A stretch of DNA of 64,000 nucleotides, taken from assembly GCF_028736175.1 (NCBI RefSeq), contig NZ_CP117880.1, positions 3,844,001 to 3,908,000 on the forward strand. Direction: 5' to 3'. Source of the stretch: Sphingobacterium oryzagri. GTDB taxonomy: Bacteria; Bacteroidota; Bacteroidia; Sphingobacteriales; Sphingobacteriaceae. The position numbers and the translations under genes were made by a program. Below the pieces are notes generated by a model that saw only the letters and a list, made by a program, of their open reading frames with translations, did no database searches and was not told the DNA's origin. Shown in pieces: positions 54,469 through 63,380 of the stretch. Position 1 is the stretch's first letter, and every line of letters begins with the position of its first letter.

Positions 54469-56130
54469 ATGAAGAAAAAACTCTTGATATTATCGGGCAT
54501 CCTGCCCCTATTTTTTGCCTGTCAACAGGCGGATAACCGTAGTTACAACGCCGACACGCTGGATAGCAATGCTCTTTCTGCTATCACGGAAGCATCATAC
54601 AGCGCCTACGTACGCGAGCTTTCTTCCGATAAATTTTTAGGAAGAAAACCATTTACCAAAGGCGACACGCTCGCAGTAGCATATATTGAACAACAATTTA
54701 AAGATTTAGGATTGGCACCTGGCAATGGCGACTCTTATTTTCAGGAGGTACCCATGGTGGAGACGAGCAGCACACCAAAAAATAAAACATTGACCTTTCG
54801 CAGTGCTACAGGCAGCGTATCGGCCAATTACCTGACAGATTACGTTATCGGTAGCCGAAAACTGGAAGAACATATCGTGGTAAACGATGCAGAATTGGTA
54901 TTTGTAGGCTTCGGCATCGTTGCACCCGAATTTGGCTGGAACGACTATGAAGGCATCGACGTAAAAGGTAAAACAGTTGTCGCCATGGTAAACGATCCTG
55001 GAAAATACGACAAAAACCTGTTTAAAGCAGATACGATGAGTTACTACGGTCGCTGGACCTATAAGTATGAAGAGGCGGCACGCCAAGGTGCGGCCGGCAT
55101 TTTACTGATCCATAATACAGAGGCGGCGAGCTACGGTTGGGAAGTTGTGCGTTCTGGTTGGTCAGGACCGCAATTGAGTTTGCCGGAGAAAGCAGGCGAA
55201 CCTGGCGTGACAGATTTTGAAGGTTGGATCAGCGGTCCGACAGCAGATAAACTATTCGCTTTGGCGGGGCAACCAAAGGATATACAGGAACGAGCAAAAA
55301 AGAAAGGATTTAAAGCTGTGCATTTGGCCGTTACAACGGCGGTAGAATTAACCAACAAGGTCCGAAAATCGACTTCCAACAATGTCATTGCCAAATTGGA
55401 AGGCAGCAAACGGCCTGATGAAGTCATTATTTATTCCGCTCACTGGGATCATTTAGGCGTGGGCGAACCGGTAAACGGAGACTCTATCTACAACGGAGCG
55501 ATTGATAACGCAGCCGGCGTATCGGCCTTGTTTGAAATTGCGAAGGCTTTTAAAGCGGCCAAAACTAAACCGGAAAGAACGATTGTCTTTCTTGCAGTGA
55601 CCGCGGAGGAAGAAGGACTTTTAGGCTCTGCTTATTATGCCCAAAATCCGATCTTTCCACTAAACAAGACGGTTGCTAATCTTAATATGGATGCTTTTAG
55701 TGCGGTTGGCACTACCGAAGATGTATCGATCGTAGGCATAGGGCAAACGGATATTGAAGATTACGTGAAGCGGTCGGCGGCTAAGTTTGGTCGCACCGTG
55801 AAAGGAGAAAGCAATCCTTCATCGGGCGGATTTTACCGTTCTGATCATTTCAACTTTGTGAAAGTGGGTGTACCGGGCTTATTTATGGGTAGTGGAAATA
55901 CGTTTATCTCGACGGATACTACCGCAACGAATACTAGAAAAACTGCCTTAAGCGGTCGCTATCACACCGTAGCGGATGAAGTAGATGAAAATTGGGATTT
56001 TGAAGGTATACTGGCTGACATTCGCCTTTTCTTTGACGTTGGTTACACCATGAGTATGGAAACAAGCTTTCCAGGATTCAAAAAGCAGTCGGAATTTAAA
56101 GAAATAAGCGAGAAGCGACTAACAAAATAG
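54469..56130 (+). CDS. M28 family metallopeptidase, lipoprotein, with PA domain
   Basis: The 553-residue product has a lipobox L-F-F-A-C (Cys18), so it is anchored in an envelope membrane. The M28 zinc ligands are seen in Y-S-A-H-W-D-H-L (about 324), G-A-I-D-N-A-A-G (about 344), the catalytic Glu pair in T-A-E-E-E-G-L-L-G, and the last His in Y-R-S-D-H-F-N-F (about 464). A protease-associated domain is inserted (about 130-290). It should be an aminopeptidase acting on peptides outside the cytoplasm. Transcribed alone. Confidence 0.93.
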   Translation: MKKKLLILSGILPLFFACQQADNRSYNADTLDSNALSAITEASYSAYVRELSSDKFLGRKPFTKGDTLAVAYIEQQFKDLGLAPGNGDSYFQEVPMVETSSTPKNKTLTFRSATGSVSANYLTDYVIGSRKLEEHIVVNDAELVFVGFGIVAPEFGWNDYEGIDVKGKTVVAMVNDPGKYDKNLFKADTMSYYGRWTYKYEEAARQGAAGILLIHNTEAASYGWEVVRSGWSGPQLSLPEKAGEPGVTDFEGWISGPTADKLFALAGQPKDIQERAKKKGFKAVHLAVTTAVELTNKVRKSTSNNVIAKLEGSKRPDEVIIYSAHWDHLGVGEPVNGDSIYNGAIDNAAGVSALFEIAKAFKAAKTKPERTIVFLAVTAEEEGLLGSAYYAQNPIFPLNKTVANLNMDAFSAVGTTEDVSIVGIGQTDIEDYVKRSAAKFGRTVKGESNPSSGGFYRSDHFNFVKVGVPGLFMGSGNTFISTDTTATNTRKTALSGRYHTVADEVDENWDFEGILADIRLFFDVGYTMSMETSFPGFKKQSEFKEISEKRLTK

Positions 56131-56239
56131 TACCTTTGTCACGGCATCTTACGATTTTGCCAAATAAACGCTATGTACAACGGCCATGTTGTATTTTAGC
56201 ATGGAGATAATGTATAAAATTTTAATTTAAGTTACCGGA

Positions 56240-56659
56240 ATGAAACACTTACATTCGACGCTAGCAGTTGTGTTATTGCTGGCCTTAGTGATTGCAATCG
56301 TAATTACCCTTTCAAATTATTTAGGCAATAAACCGTATAACCGTAAAGTAGCGTTAATCGGTTTTATTTCTGCCCACTTACAATTACTTGTCGGATTGAT
56401 TATTTATTTTGTGTCGCCATTGGGCATACAGTCCTTCTCAGGCGAAAACATGAAAAACAGCCTTTCACGTCTCTATTTCCTGGAACATCCATTGATGATG
56501 ATTCTTGCGATTGCATTAATCACAATCGGCTACATAAAGGCGAAGAAATTGAGCGATGCAAAACAGGCTAACAAAACTGTCTTGATTTTTTACATCATTG
56601 GATTGGTCTTGATTTTATCCAGAATACCTTGGAGCACTTGGTCATTGTTTAATGGTTAA
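56240..56659 (+). CDS. Four-helix membrane protein, putative cytochrome b-like
   Basis: The 139-residue product has four membrane helices and conserved histidines (H-L-H-S near the start, S-A-H-L-Q-L-L-V-G in helix 2, L-E-H-P-L-M-M-I in helix 3). Homologues in Bacteroidota are sometimes called cytochrome b on the basis of these histidines, but haem binding is not established. No partner gene is adjacent. Confidence 0.7.
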   Translation: MKHLHSTLAVVLLLALVIAIVITLSNYLGNKPYNRKVALIGFISAHLQLLVGLIIYFVSPLGIQSFSGENMKNSLSRLYFLEHPLMMILAIALITIGYIKAKKLSDAKQANKTVLIFYIIGLVLILSRIPWSTWSLFNG

Positions 56660-56675
56660 GCCAATAAAGTTAATG

Positions 56676-56707
56676 AAAAACCTGAGAACAACATCTCAGG
56701 TTTTTTT
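56676..56707 (+). terminator. Intrinsic terminator of the four-helix protein gene
   Basis: AAAAACCTGAGA and TCTCAGGTTTTT form a 12-bp perfect stem followed by T's. Confidence 0.9.
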
Positions 56708-56712
56708 TGTCA

Positions 56713-56746
56713 TAAAAAAAAGCTTCAAGGTTATCCCTTGAAGCTT
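56713..56746 (-). terminator. Intrinsic terminator of the two-helix protein gene
   Basis: On the minus strand GAAGCTTCAAGG and CCTTGAAGCTTTTTTTT form a stem with a T-run, 24 bp after the stop at 56770. Confidence 0.85.
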
Positions 56747-56769
56747 CATTATCTTGATGTCCGAAAAAA

Positions 56770-57030
56770 TTAATCTCTGTTTTTTCCGAATCCTAAAATA
56801 TCAAACACTACTTTAAACGCAATGATAGTCGCAATGACCATGGCAACATTTGCAATTAAAGAGAATACAAAGGTTAATTGATCCAAGGAAGGAATTACAT
56901 CGGGAACGAATCTAATGAACACTCCAACTAAACCAATAACGATAGCAACAGTAAGCGTAACGTAGTATTCGGTACGATTGGCGTTATTATCTGTCTTTTT
57001 TGCCGGTCTTTGAGACGCTGTATTTTCCAT
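56770..57030 (-). CDS. Small two-helix membrane protein
   Basis: The 86-residue product has a polar N-terminus (1-22) and two membrane helices (about 25-43 and 52-75), ending in a short positive tail G-F-G-K-N-R-D. No known family motif is visible. It lies between two terminators and stands alone, which supports that it is a real gene. Confidence 0.65.
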   Translation of the reverse strand: MENTASQRPAKKTDNNANRTEYYVTLTVAIVIGLVGVFIRFVPDVIPSLDQLTFVFSLIANVAMVIATIIAFKVVFDILGFGKNRD

Positions 57031-57235
57031 ATCAGTCTAAATCTTTTTTAACTAGGGCAAATGTACGGAAGAAAAAATAAAAAGGCAAAATTATCTACAG
57101 ATTAGCTCACTAACGCGTAGCTATCCGCTCGCGGCAACAGGATTATTTACCTCCGTGATTTGGGAAGCTATTCGGCTAAACCGACGAGGTCTGCCAAATT
57201 TTGAGTATAATTGCAGGTAAGATTGATATAAGAAC

Positions 57236-57769
57236 GTGAAAAAAATAATTCAATTTGTTAGCGTGGTCATCGTTTCCATCACCTCATTGCATGCGCAAAC
57301 GCAGCGTATCGATAATTTTATAGTAAAAGAAAACCTTACCCAAAATGGAAAGCTGGCTATTATCGCTGTAGATAGCGCTGAAACCCCGCAAGAGAATATC
57401 AACGGAACATTTATTTTCAACCTCAACGGATTTCAACAAGAACTTTCTTTTCATGACGGTAGTGCCGTTGTAAAACATCCCCTGGAATCGTCAACCTTTG
57501 TTTTTTTCAAACATAAAAATCAAGATAATAGCGTCGGCAAATTATATTACGTTCATAAATCAAGTACCGGACTCAAGCCTATAAAAATTTACGGTCTGCT
57601 CCTGTTGATTATTCCGGTGGCGCTTTTGCTGATCGGCTACCTGTTTAAGCGCTTTCTTACCATGTTTGTGGTCTTAGCTTTGGTCTACGCCTATTTCCAT
57701 TACGCAAAAGGTTTGGATCTTTCCAAAATATTGGAAAGCATCTTTATGGCTTTAAAAAACTTTTTCTAA
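57236..57769 (+). CDS. Secreted/membrane protein of unknown function
   Basis: The 177-residue product starts at a GTG at 57236 with a signal peptide (M-K-K-I-I-Q-F-V-S-V-V-I-V-S...H-A-Q). A small polar domain (about 22-115) is followed by two membrane helices (about 118-135 and 138-155). I do not recognise it. The next gene is convergent and ends 9 bp away. Confidence 0.65.
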   Translation: MKKIIQFVSVVIVSITSLHAQTQRIDNFIVKENLTQNGKLAIIAVDSAETPQENINGTFIFNLNGFQQELSFHDGSAVVKHPLESSTFVFFKHKNQDNSVGKLYYVHKSSTGLKPIKIYGLLLLIIPVALLLIGYLFKRFLTMFVVLALVYAYFHYAKGLDLSKILESIFMALKNFF

Positions 57770-57777
57770 GCTTACGA

Positions 57778-60138
57778 CTAGAAAGGCAAGCCTACACTAA
57801 AATTATACTGAATAAAATTATAACGATCCGGTCTACGTGCCTCGTAAAACTCACGCTTGAACGCCCTGGCATTAAAAAACTCTTTGATTACCCATTGATC
57901 GCTTCCGGAAAATTGCGGATCCTTTAACTTCAAGCCCGCATCCAACCGGATCATAAAATAATCCATATCCAAGCGCAATCCAAAGCCTGTGCCCAAAGCT
58001 ATTTGGGATAAAAACCGATCCGCTTTAAATGTTCCCTCTCCCGCATTGGTAAATTCATTGTCGCGCAACAGCCAGATATTGCCCGCGTCTAGAAAAGTCG
58101 CTCCATTAAGCTTGGCGCCCAAAAATTTATTCAAAATCCGGAAACGGTATTCCGCATTGGCTTCCAGTTTAACTTCGCCCAATTGATCCAGGTTGCGAAG
58201 ATTCAGGCGCAGCTGCTCATCGACCAATCCGCTACGGTCGTAGTTACCTGGCCCAAGCGTGCGCGCCTGCCAAGCACGTATGCCATTCATTCCGCCCGCG
58301 TAAAAGCTTTTTTCAAAGATCAACAACTCCGAATTATTCTCGTAAGGCACCGCTATACCACCATTAAACCGCAACACAAATTGTCGATGGCCACCCAAAA
58401 ACCGATACCAACGATAGTCTAGCTCGGCTTTCGCATATTGTAGATACGGAACACCAAACAGTAGTTTTTCGCCATCGGCAGCGCTCGCAAAATTAAAGAC
58501 ATTGCCTGCCAAGCCCAGTAGATTACCACTGCTTTCCAAGCCCACCCGAAAATAATTAAAATCTTCCAGGCGCAGCAAACGTTTGGCATTGTAGGTATAC
58601 ATATACTGCGCGCCAAGACCGAAATATTCGCGGTTGTTACTGCGAATGTACAAGGTGTATCCCTCTTCTTCTAATCGGTTTGCAAAATCCGGATTTAGCC
58701 TACCTTGTCTATATTCAACCGATACAGGCGTCAAACTATGTTGCGAATTCACACTGCTGTACCAGATATAATTAAGCGTATTGATAAAATAGCGGTTGGC
58801 ATAGGTGCCGTCTTGCTGAAATAGCTGCACCGTGCTCGAAAAGGTTGTGCGCGGCAAGCCATAGGTTCCCGTGCTAGAATTTTCAAAAGGCGTCATCAAC
58901 CTTGGAATAATAAGGTTTACCCCCACCTGGAAATCATTATTAAATATTTTATTGGCCAAACTGCCTGGCAAACGCGGATCAAATAACACACCGTAACGCA
59001 ATTTAACTTCAAGCTGTTCCGATCCACCAAAAATATTTCGATGCGAAAATGTATTTCCCACATTAAATCCGCTCATACCAGAGCTAAAGGTAAACTCCCC
59101 TTCTACCTGATTGGCCATCACCGGCCGAGGAGTTAATTCATAATGTACATGCAATTTATTGGAATCTACCTTTTGGTAATTAATTTTCACATTTCGGAAG
59201 CCATTCATTTCGTACAGACGATCGTACGACTGGTTTTCCTGTTGTAAATTATAGCGCGAGGCAGATCGGATATACATGTAGTGCGCTAGCGGCTTCAAGC
59301 GGAATCGCCCCGTTTCATCGCGATACGTTATTCCGAGCGTGCTATCGCGGTATTGCTTGGGTTTTCCATTACCCGTTTGTCCGTAAGGCAAAACGACGGT
59401 GGCAAAAACACTATCGATATAATACACCCGATGCGGCAAACTGTCTGCCGGATTTTGAATATCTACCTGTAATTTTGCCTGTTTGGCAACGCTATTGGTA
59501 TCGATACCAACACGCATATACTGCCGGAGATACTCATAATAGCCGGCTTCTTTCAGCTTGACGTATAGCCGTTCACGCTCATCCAGCAGATCGCTGCTGT
59601 CAAATTGTTTACCTTTTGTTGCTTTGGAGGCGGGACGCACCTGGTTCGCGTAAACCTGCTCGATAGCTGCATCGGCAGCATGGTAGCCAATATCACCATA
59701 GGTATACGGCTCTCCGAGCGTCACATGGAAATCCACCTGCGCCTTTTTGTGCCGTATGCTCACTTCAGGCGTCACCGCTGCATGAAAATAACCTTTTGTT
59801 TGCAAAAAACGACCGACTTGCTGTGCAGATAGCTCAACCAACGACGAATCCAGGATATGCGGTGGCTCGCCTACATTGCGGATACCATCTTTTTTGTATT
59901 CGCCGCCTTTGGTATTAAATAAATTATAGATCGTAAGATTCAGTCTGGAATTGGGCTTTACCTCAGTCGAAATATAACTCGCCGCACTTTCTTTAAGCGC
60001 AGCGGGCACACCAGTGATATCTACCGCTGTCACCAACGCCTGGTCGTCATTCACATACTTTGCCGAACGGCACGATGCTAAAATTAGCAACAAAAGCGTT
60101 ATACTTGCAAAAGCAAAGAAAATATCCTTTTTAATCAT
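57778..60138 (-). CDS. BamA/TamA-type outer-membrane protein (Omp85 family) with lipoprotein signal
   Basis: The 786-residue product begins with a signal peptide ending L-A-S-C-R (Cys23 lipobox), which is unusual for an Omp85 protein but common in Bacteroidota. POTRA-like domains fill the N-terminal half and a surface-antigen barrel the C-terminal half (about 400-786), with the final residue Phe (S-V-G-L-P-F). R-A-W-Q-A-R-T-L-G-P-G near 633 matches the L6-loop region of Omp85 barrels. It may insert or export outer-membrane proteins, as TamA does. Its start codon is only 6 bp from that of the divergent methyltransferase gene. Confidence 0.88.
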   Translation of the reverse strand: MIKKDIFFAFASITLLLLILASCRSAKYVNDDQALVTAVDITGVPAALKESAASYISTEVKPNSRLNLTIYNLFNTKGGEYKKDGIRNVGEPPHILDSSLVELSAQQVGRFLQTKGYFHAAVTPEVSIRHKKAQVDFHVTLGEPYTYGDIGYHAADAAIEQVYANQVRPASKATKGKQFDSSDLLDERERLYVKLKEAGYYEYLRQYMRVGIDTNSVAKQAKLQVDIQNPADSLPHRVYYIDSVFATVVLPYGQTGNGKPKQYRDSTLGITYRDETGRFRLKPLAHYMYIRSASRYNLQQENQSYDRLYEMNGFRNVKINYQKVDSNKLHVHYELTPRPVMANQVEGEFTFSSGMSGFNVGNTFSHRNIFGGSEQLEVKLRYGVLFDPRLPGSLANKIFNNDFQVGVNLIIPRLMTPFENSSTGTYGLPRTTFSSTVQLFQQDGTYANRYFINTLNYIWYSSVNSQHSLTPVSVEYRQGRLNPDFANRLEEEGYTLYIRSNNREYFGLGAQYMYTYNAKRLLRLEDFNYFRVGLESSGNLLGLAGNVFNFASAADGEKLLFGVPYLQYAKAELDYRWYRFLGGHRQFVLRFNGGIAVPYENNSELLIFEKSFYAGGMNGIRAWQARTLGPGNYDRSGLVDEQLRLNLRNLDQLGEVKLEANAEYRFRILNKFLGAKLNGATFLDAGNIWLLRDNEFTNAGEGTFKADRFLSQIALGTGFGLRLDMDYFMIRLDAGLKLKDPQFSGSDQWVIKEFFNARAFKREFYEARRPDRYNFIQYNFSVGLPF
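60100..60107 (+). promoter_or_regulatory. Possible -7 element of the methyltransferase gene
   Basis: TATACTTG, one base off TAnnTTTG, ends 37 bp before the ATG at 60145 and lies inside the coding region of the divergent BamA/TamA-like gene. Confidence 0.35.
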
Positions 60139-60144
60139 TCAGCA

Positions 60145-60900
60145 ATGTTATCAAAAGCGCAAATTAGTTTAATAACGTCATTGCAGCATAAAAAATTTCG
60201 TAAAGAACACGGTCTTTTTATCGTGGAAGGTGTGAAATCCGTCATGGAATTTATCTCTTCTGACTATCAGATCCATAGTTTGTACGCTACAGCGGAAGCC
60301 AAGGCAAAAATGATCAATTTACCGCAAAATCTAAAATGCATAACGCTTACGGGGGCTGAATTTCAAAAACTAACACAGCTTACGAGTCCACAAGGCGTAT
60401 TGGCATTGGTACATTTGCCGGCAGCGAAACCGTTAAGCTACGACGATTTACGTGCGCAGCACAGCCTTGTGCTGGATGATATCCAAGACCCTGGCAATCT
60501 CGGCACGATTATCCGAACGGCCGAATGGTTTGGTATAAAACACATCATTTGCTCCATTGGCACGGTAGATGCCTACAATCCCAAAGTCGTACAAGCTACG
60601 ATGGGATCTTTAGCGCGCGTGAAAATAACTTATACCGACTTGGCTTCGGTGCTCGCCGAGTCCGGCATTCGCACTTACGGCGCTCTATTAGAAGGAAAAA
60701 CAATCTACGACACCGATTTTGGCCATGCCGGATTGATTATTATGGGCAATGAAGGCAACGGCATCAGCCAAGCACTTATTAAGCACATCGATCAAGCGGT
60801 GACTATCCCGCGCATCGGTCATGCCGAGTCGTTAAATGTCGCTGTCGCCACAACCATATTCTGTTCGGAACTAGCCAGACAGCAACGCTTAAAAAAATAA
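60145..60900 (+). CDS. TrmH/SpoU-family RNA 2'-O-methyltransferase
   Basis: The 251-residue product has an N-terminal L30e-like substrate-binding domain (1-90) and a SPOUT methyltransferase domain with motif 1 D-P-G-N-L-G-T-I-I-R-T-A (about 114-125), motif 2 M-G-N-E-G-N-G-I-S (about 198) and motif 3 I-P-R-I-G-H-A-E-S-L-N-V-A-V-A (about 213-228). It should methylate a ribose in rRNA or tRNA with SAM; RlmB-like proteins modify 23S G2251, but the target is not determined by sequence. The MFS gene follows after 3 bp. Confidence 0.92.
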   Translation: MLSKAQISLITSLQHKKFRKEHGLFIVEGVKSVMEFISSDYQIHSLYATAEAKAKMINLPQNLKCITLTGAEFQKLTQLTSPQGVLALVHLPAAKPLSYDDLRAQHSLVLDDIQDPGNLGTIIRTAEWFGIKHIICSIGTVDAYNPKVVQATMGSLARVKITYTDLASVLAESGIRTYGALLEGKTIYDTDFGHAGLIIMGNEGNGISQALIKHIDQAVTIPRIGHAESLNVAVATTIFCSELARQQRLKK

Positions 60901-60903
60901 TAC

Positions 60904-62076
60904 GTGGAACCAGCAAAATCGATATACACCGTTCCCTTCGCCTTACTATGTTTAAGTTCCTTGCTTTTTTCGGCAAGTTTTAACATGATTATTCCCGAGT
61001 TGCCCAATCACCTGAGCAAAATGGGCGGCGCAGAACACAAAGGACTTATTATCGCACTCTTTACGCTTACGGCCGGAATATCCAGACCTTTCAGTGGCAA
61101 ATTGACCGATCGCTGGGGGCGTGTGCCGGTTATGGCGGTCGGTTCGATCGTGTGCTTCGTTTGCGGCTTTCTTTATCCGGTGATTAGTTCGGTTGCTTTT
61201 TTCTTTCTGCTGCGACTTGTACACGGTTTTTCTACAGGTTTTAAGCCGACCGCCACATCAGCCTACGTTGCCGACATTATTCCGCAAAACCGCTGGGGCG
61301 AAGCGCTGGGCATGCATGGGCTTTGTTTTAGTATTGGCGGTGCCATTGGCCCGGCTATCGGCAGTTACATTGCGCTACATTACGGCATAAACCCGATGTT
61401 TTACAGCTCTTCGTTATTCGCCATGCTTTCTATCGTGATCGTTATGAACATGAAAGAGACACTAACTAGCAAACAGCGTTTTTCAACGTCCATGCTCAAG
61501 ATCAACCGGCACGAAATACTGGAATGGCGCGTGCTCCCGGCCGCCACCGTTACGTTATTATCCTACACCGGCTATGGCGTTATACTCACGCTGATCCCCG
61601 ATTGGAGCGAACATTTAGGCATTGCTAATAAAGGTTTGTTTTTTACGGCATTCACGGTTTCTTCGATAGCGATACGTTTTGTATCGGGCAAAGTAGCCGA
61701 TCGCTACGGCCGCATACGCGTTATGTTTGTCGGCTTACTTGTCGTGGCGCTTGCCGTTTTCCTGATCGGTTTGGGCAGTAACATCGAAGGTTTGATCGCG
61801 GGCGCCGTGATTTACGGAATCGGTACTGGCATATTGTCACCAGCGGTCAATGCCTGGACCATCGACCTGAGTTTGCCACAACATCGAGGAAAGGCGATGG
61901 CTACCATGTATATAGCTTTAGAAGTTGGTATTGGCGGTGGTGCGCTTATAGCGGGCTATGTGTATAGCGACGAGATCTCGCGCATACCAAATATTTTTAT
62001 AGTCAACAGTTTGATTATCTCCTTAGCATTTTTCTATGTCCTCTATTGGAATTATAAAAACAAAAAGATCGCTTAA
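60904..62076 (+). CDS. MFS transporter
   Basis: The 390-residue product has twelve membrane helices. The loop after helix 2 has G-K-L-T-D-R-W-G-R-V-P (about 62-72), the MFS signature, with a second copy in the second half (G-K-V-A-D-R-Y-G-R-I-R). Start is a GTG at 60904, 3 bp after the methyltransferase stop. Substrate unknown; the sequence resembles drug/sugar-exporter-type MFS proteins. Confidence 0.9.
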   Translation: MEPAKSIYTVPFALLCLSSLLFSASFNMIIPELPNHLSKMGGAEHKGLIIALFTLTAGISRPFSGKLTDRWGRVPVMAVGSIVCFVCGFLYPVISSVAFFFLLRLVHGFSTGFKPTATSAYVADIIPQNRWGEALGMHGLCFSIGGAIGPAIGSYIALHYGINPMFYSSSLFAMLSIVIVMNMKETLTSKQRFSTSMLKINRHEILEWRVLPAATVTLLSYTGYGVILTLIPDWSEHLGIANKGLFFTAFTVSSIAIRFVSGKVADRYGRIRVMFVGLLVVALAVFLIGLGSNIEGLIAGAVIYGIGTGILSPAVNAWTIDLSLPQHRGKAMATMYIALEVGIGGGALIAGYVYSDEISRIPNIFIVNSLIISLAFFYVLYWNYKNKKIA

Positions 62077-62104
62077 TCGTTGTTGATGTAAACAATTAAC
62101 ATCC

Positions 62105-63376
62105 ATGGAGAATAGCTCTAAAAAGTTCCCCTATGCACTTGACCTTGCCGCCAGCTTATTTGCGATGGCTTTACTGCTTGGTTTTATGTATGCTACCCAA
62201 ACAGTACTCGTTCCGTTGCTGTTTGCGATATTGATAGCCATTTCTCTTTATCCGCTCGCCCGCTTATTTGAGCGGTTACGCTTGGGTAAAGCGACTGCCG
62301 CGATCTTGTCTGTGATCGTTGCGATCGCCGTTATTTACGCATTAGGTTGGTTTATCGTGCATCAAAGCATCATCATTGGCAAAGATGCCTCAGCCATTAC
62401 AAACAAAGTGATGTCGGTCTTAGATCGTGCACAGATTTGGTTAGAAAATAGCTTTGGTATACAACGTACGGAAGTGATGGATCAGTTGCGCGAACAAGGC
62501 GACAAAATGATGTCTAACGCCGGTACAATGGCTTCAGCAACCTTCGGTTCGATCGGAAACGTATTAGCAGGTGCCGTATTGGTTCCCCTTTTTAGCTTTT
62601 TTCTGCTATACTATCGTGATTTCTTTCGCGTGTTTTTCTTCAAAGCCTTCCGCAGTGTTCCGCACGCCAAAGTACACGAAACGCTCAACAAAATCTATTA
62701 CGTTGTTCAAAGTTATTTACTTGGTCTTGTGACGGTAATGGGTATCGTAGCTATTTTAAACACCGTCGGATTGATGGTAATGGGCATCGAGTATGCTTGG
62801 TTTTTTGGCACGTTGGCGTCGCTTTTGATGCTGCTGCCCTACATCGGTATCGCTATTGGTTCGATTCTTCCAGCTTTATTTGCCTTAGCGGTAAAAGATA
62901 GTGCCTGGTATGCTGTGGGTGTTGTTGCCTGGTTTCAGGTGGTTCAATTTTTGGAAGGAAATATTATCACGCCGAATATCGTCGGCAGTAAGGTAAGTAT
63001 CAACCCGCTGATGGCCATCATTGCTATTTTGTTGGGTGGTATGTTATTTGGCCTTTCCGGATTGATCTTGGCTTTGCCACTAACTGCAACTATAAAAGTG
63101 GTGTTTGACGCGATCCCGTCTATGCAAGCTTTCGGCTTTTTAATCGGCGAGCCCGAGAAAGAGCATTTAAAAATTAATTCAACGCAGGAATTACTAATTA
63201 AATGGAAGATTGTTCGAAAACCAAATATGGAGAAGAAAGTGAAGGTGGAAATTGATGTCAATACCGATGAAAACCCACCGAAAACCACCTTGCATTACAA
63301 AGAAATTACCGAATCGGAAACCACGGCGTTCGAAGAAGACAAAAGTGCAGACGATAAAAAGGATAATGAGGCGTAG
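62105..63376 (+). CDS. AI-2E family transporter (UPF0118/TqsA-PerM)
   Basis: The 423-residue product has about eight membrane helices, with conserved P-L-F-S-F-F-L-L-Y-Y-R-D (about 161-172) and P-Y-I-G-I-A-I-G-S-I-L-P (about 244-255), and N-I-I-T-P-N-I-V-G-S-K-V typical of the AI-2E/PerM family. Some members export autoinducer-2, others are Na+/H+ antiporters, so the substrate is open. A charged C-terminal tail (about 375-423) extends beyond the membrane part. Starts 28 bp after the MFS stop. Confidence 0.92.
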   Translation: MENSSKKFPYALDLAASLFAMALLLGFMYATQTVLVPLLFAILIAISLYPLARLFERLRLGKATAAILSVIVAIAVIYALGWFIVHQSIIIGKDASAITNKVMSVLDRAQIWLENSFGIQRTEVMDQLREQGDKMMSNAGTMASATFGSIGNVLAGAVLVPLFSFFLLYYRDFFRVFFFKAFRSVPHAKVHETLNKIYYVVQSYLLGLVTVMGIVAILNTVGLMVMGIEYAWFFGTLASLLMLLPYIGIAIGSILPALFALAVKDSAWYAVGVVAWFQVVQFLEGNIITPNIVGSKVSINPLMAIIAILLGGMLFGLSGLILALPLTATIKVVFDAIPSMQAFGFLIGEPEKEHLKINSTQELLIKWKIVRKPNMEKKVKVEIDVNTDENPPKTTLHYKEITESETTAFEEDKSADDKKDNEA

Positions 63377-63380
63377 GCTA

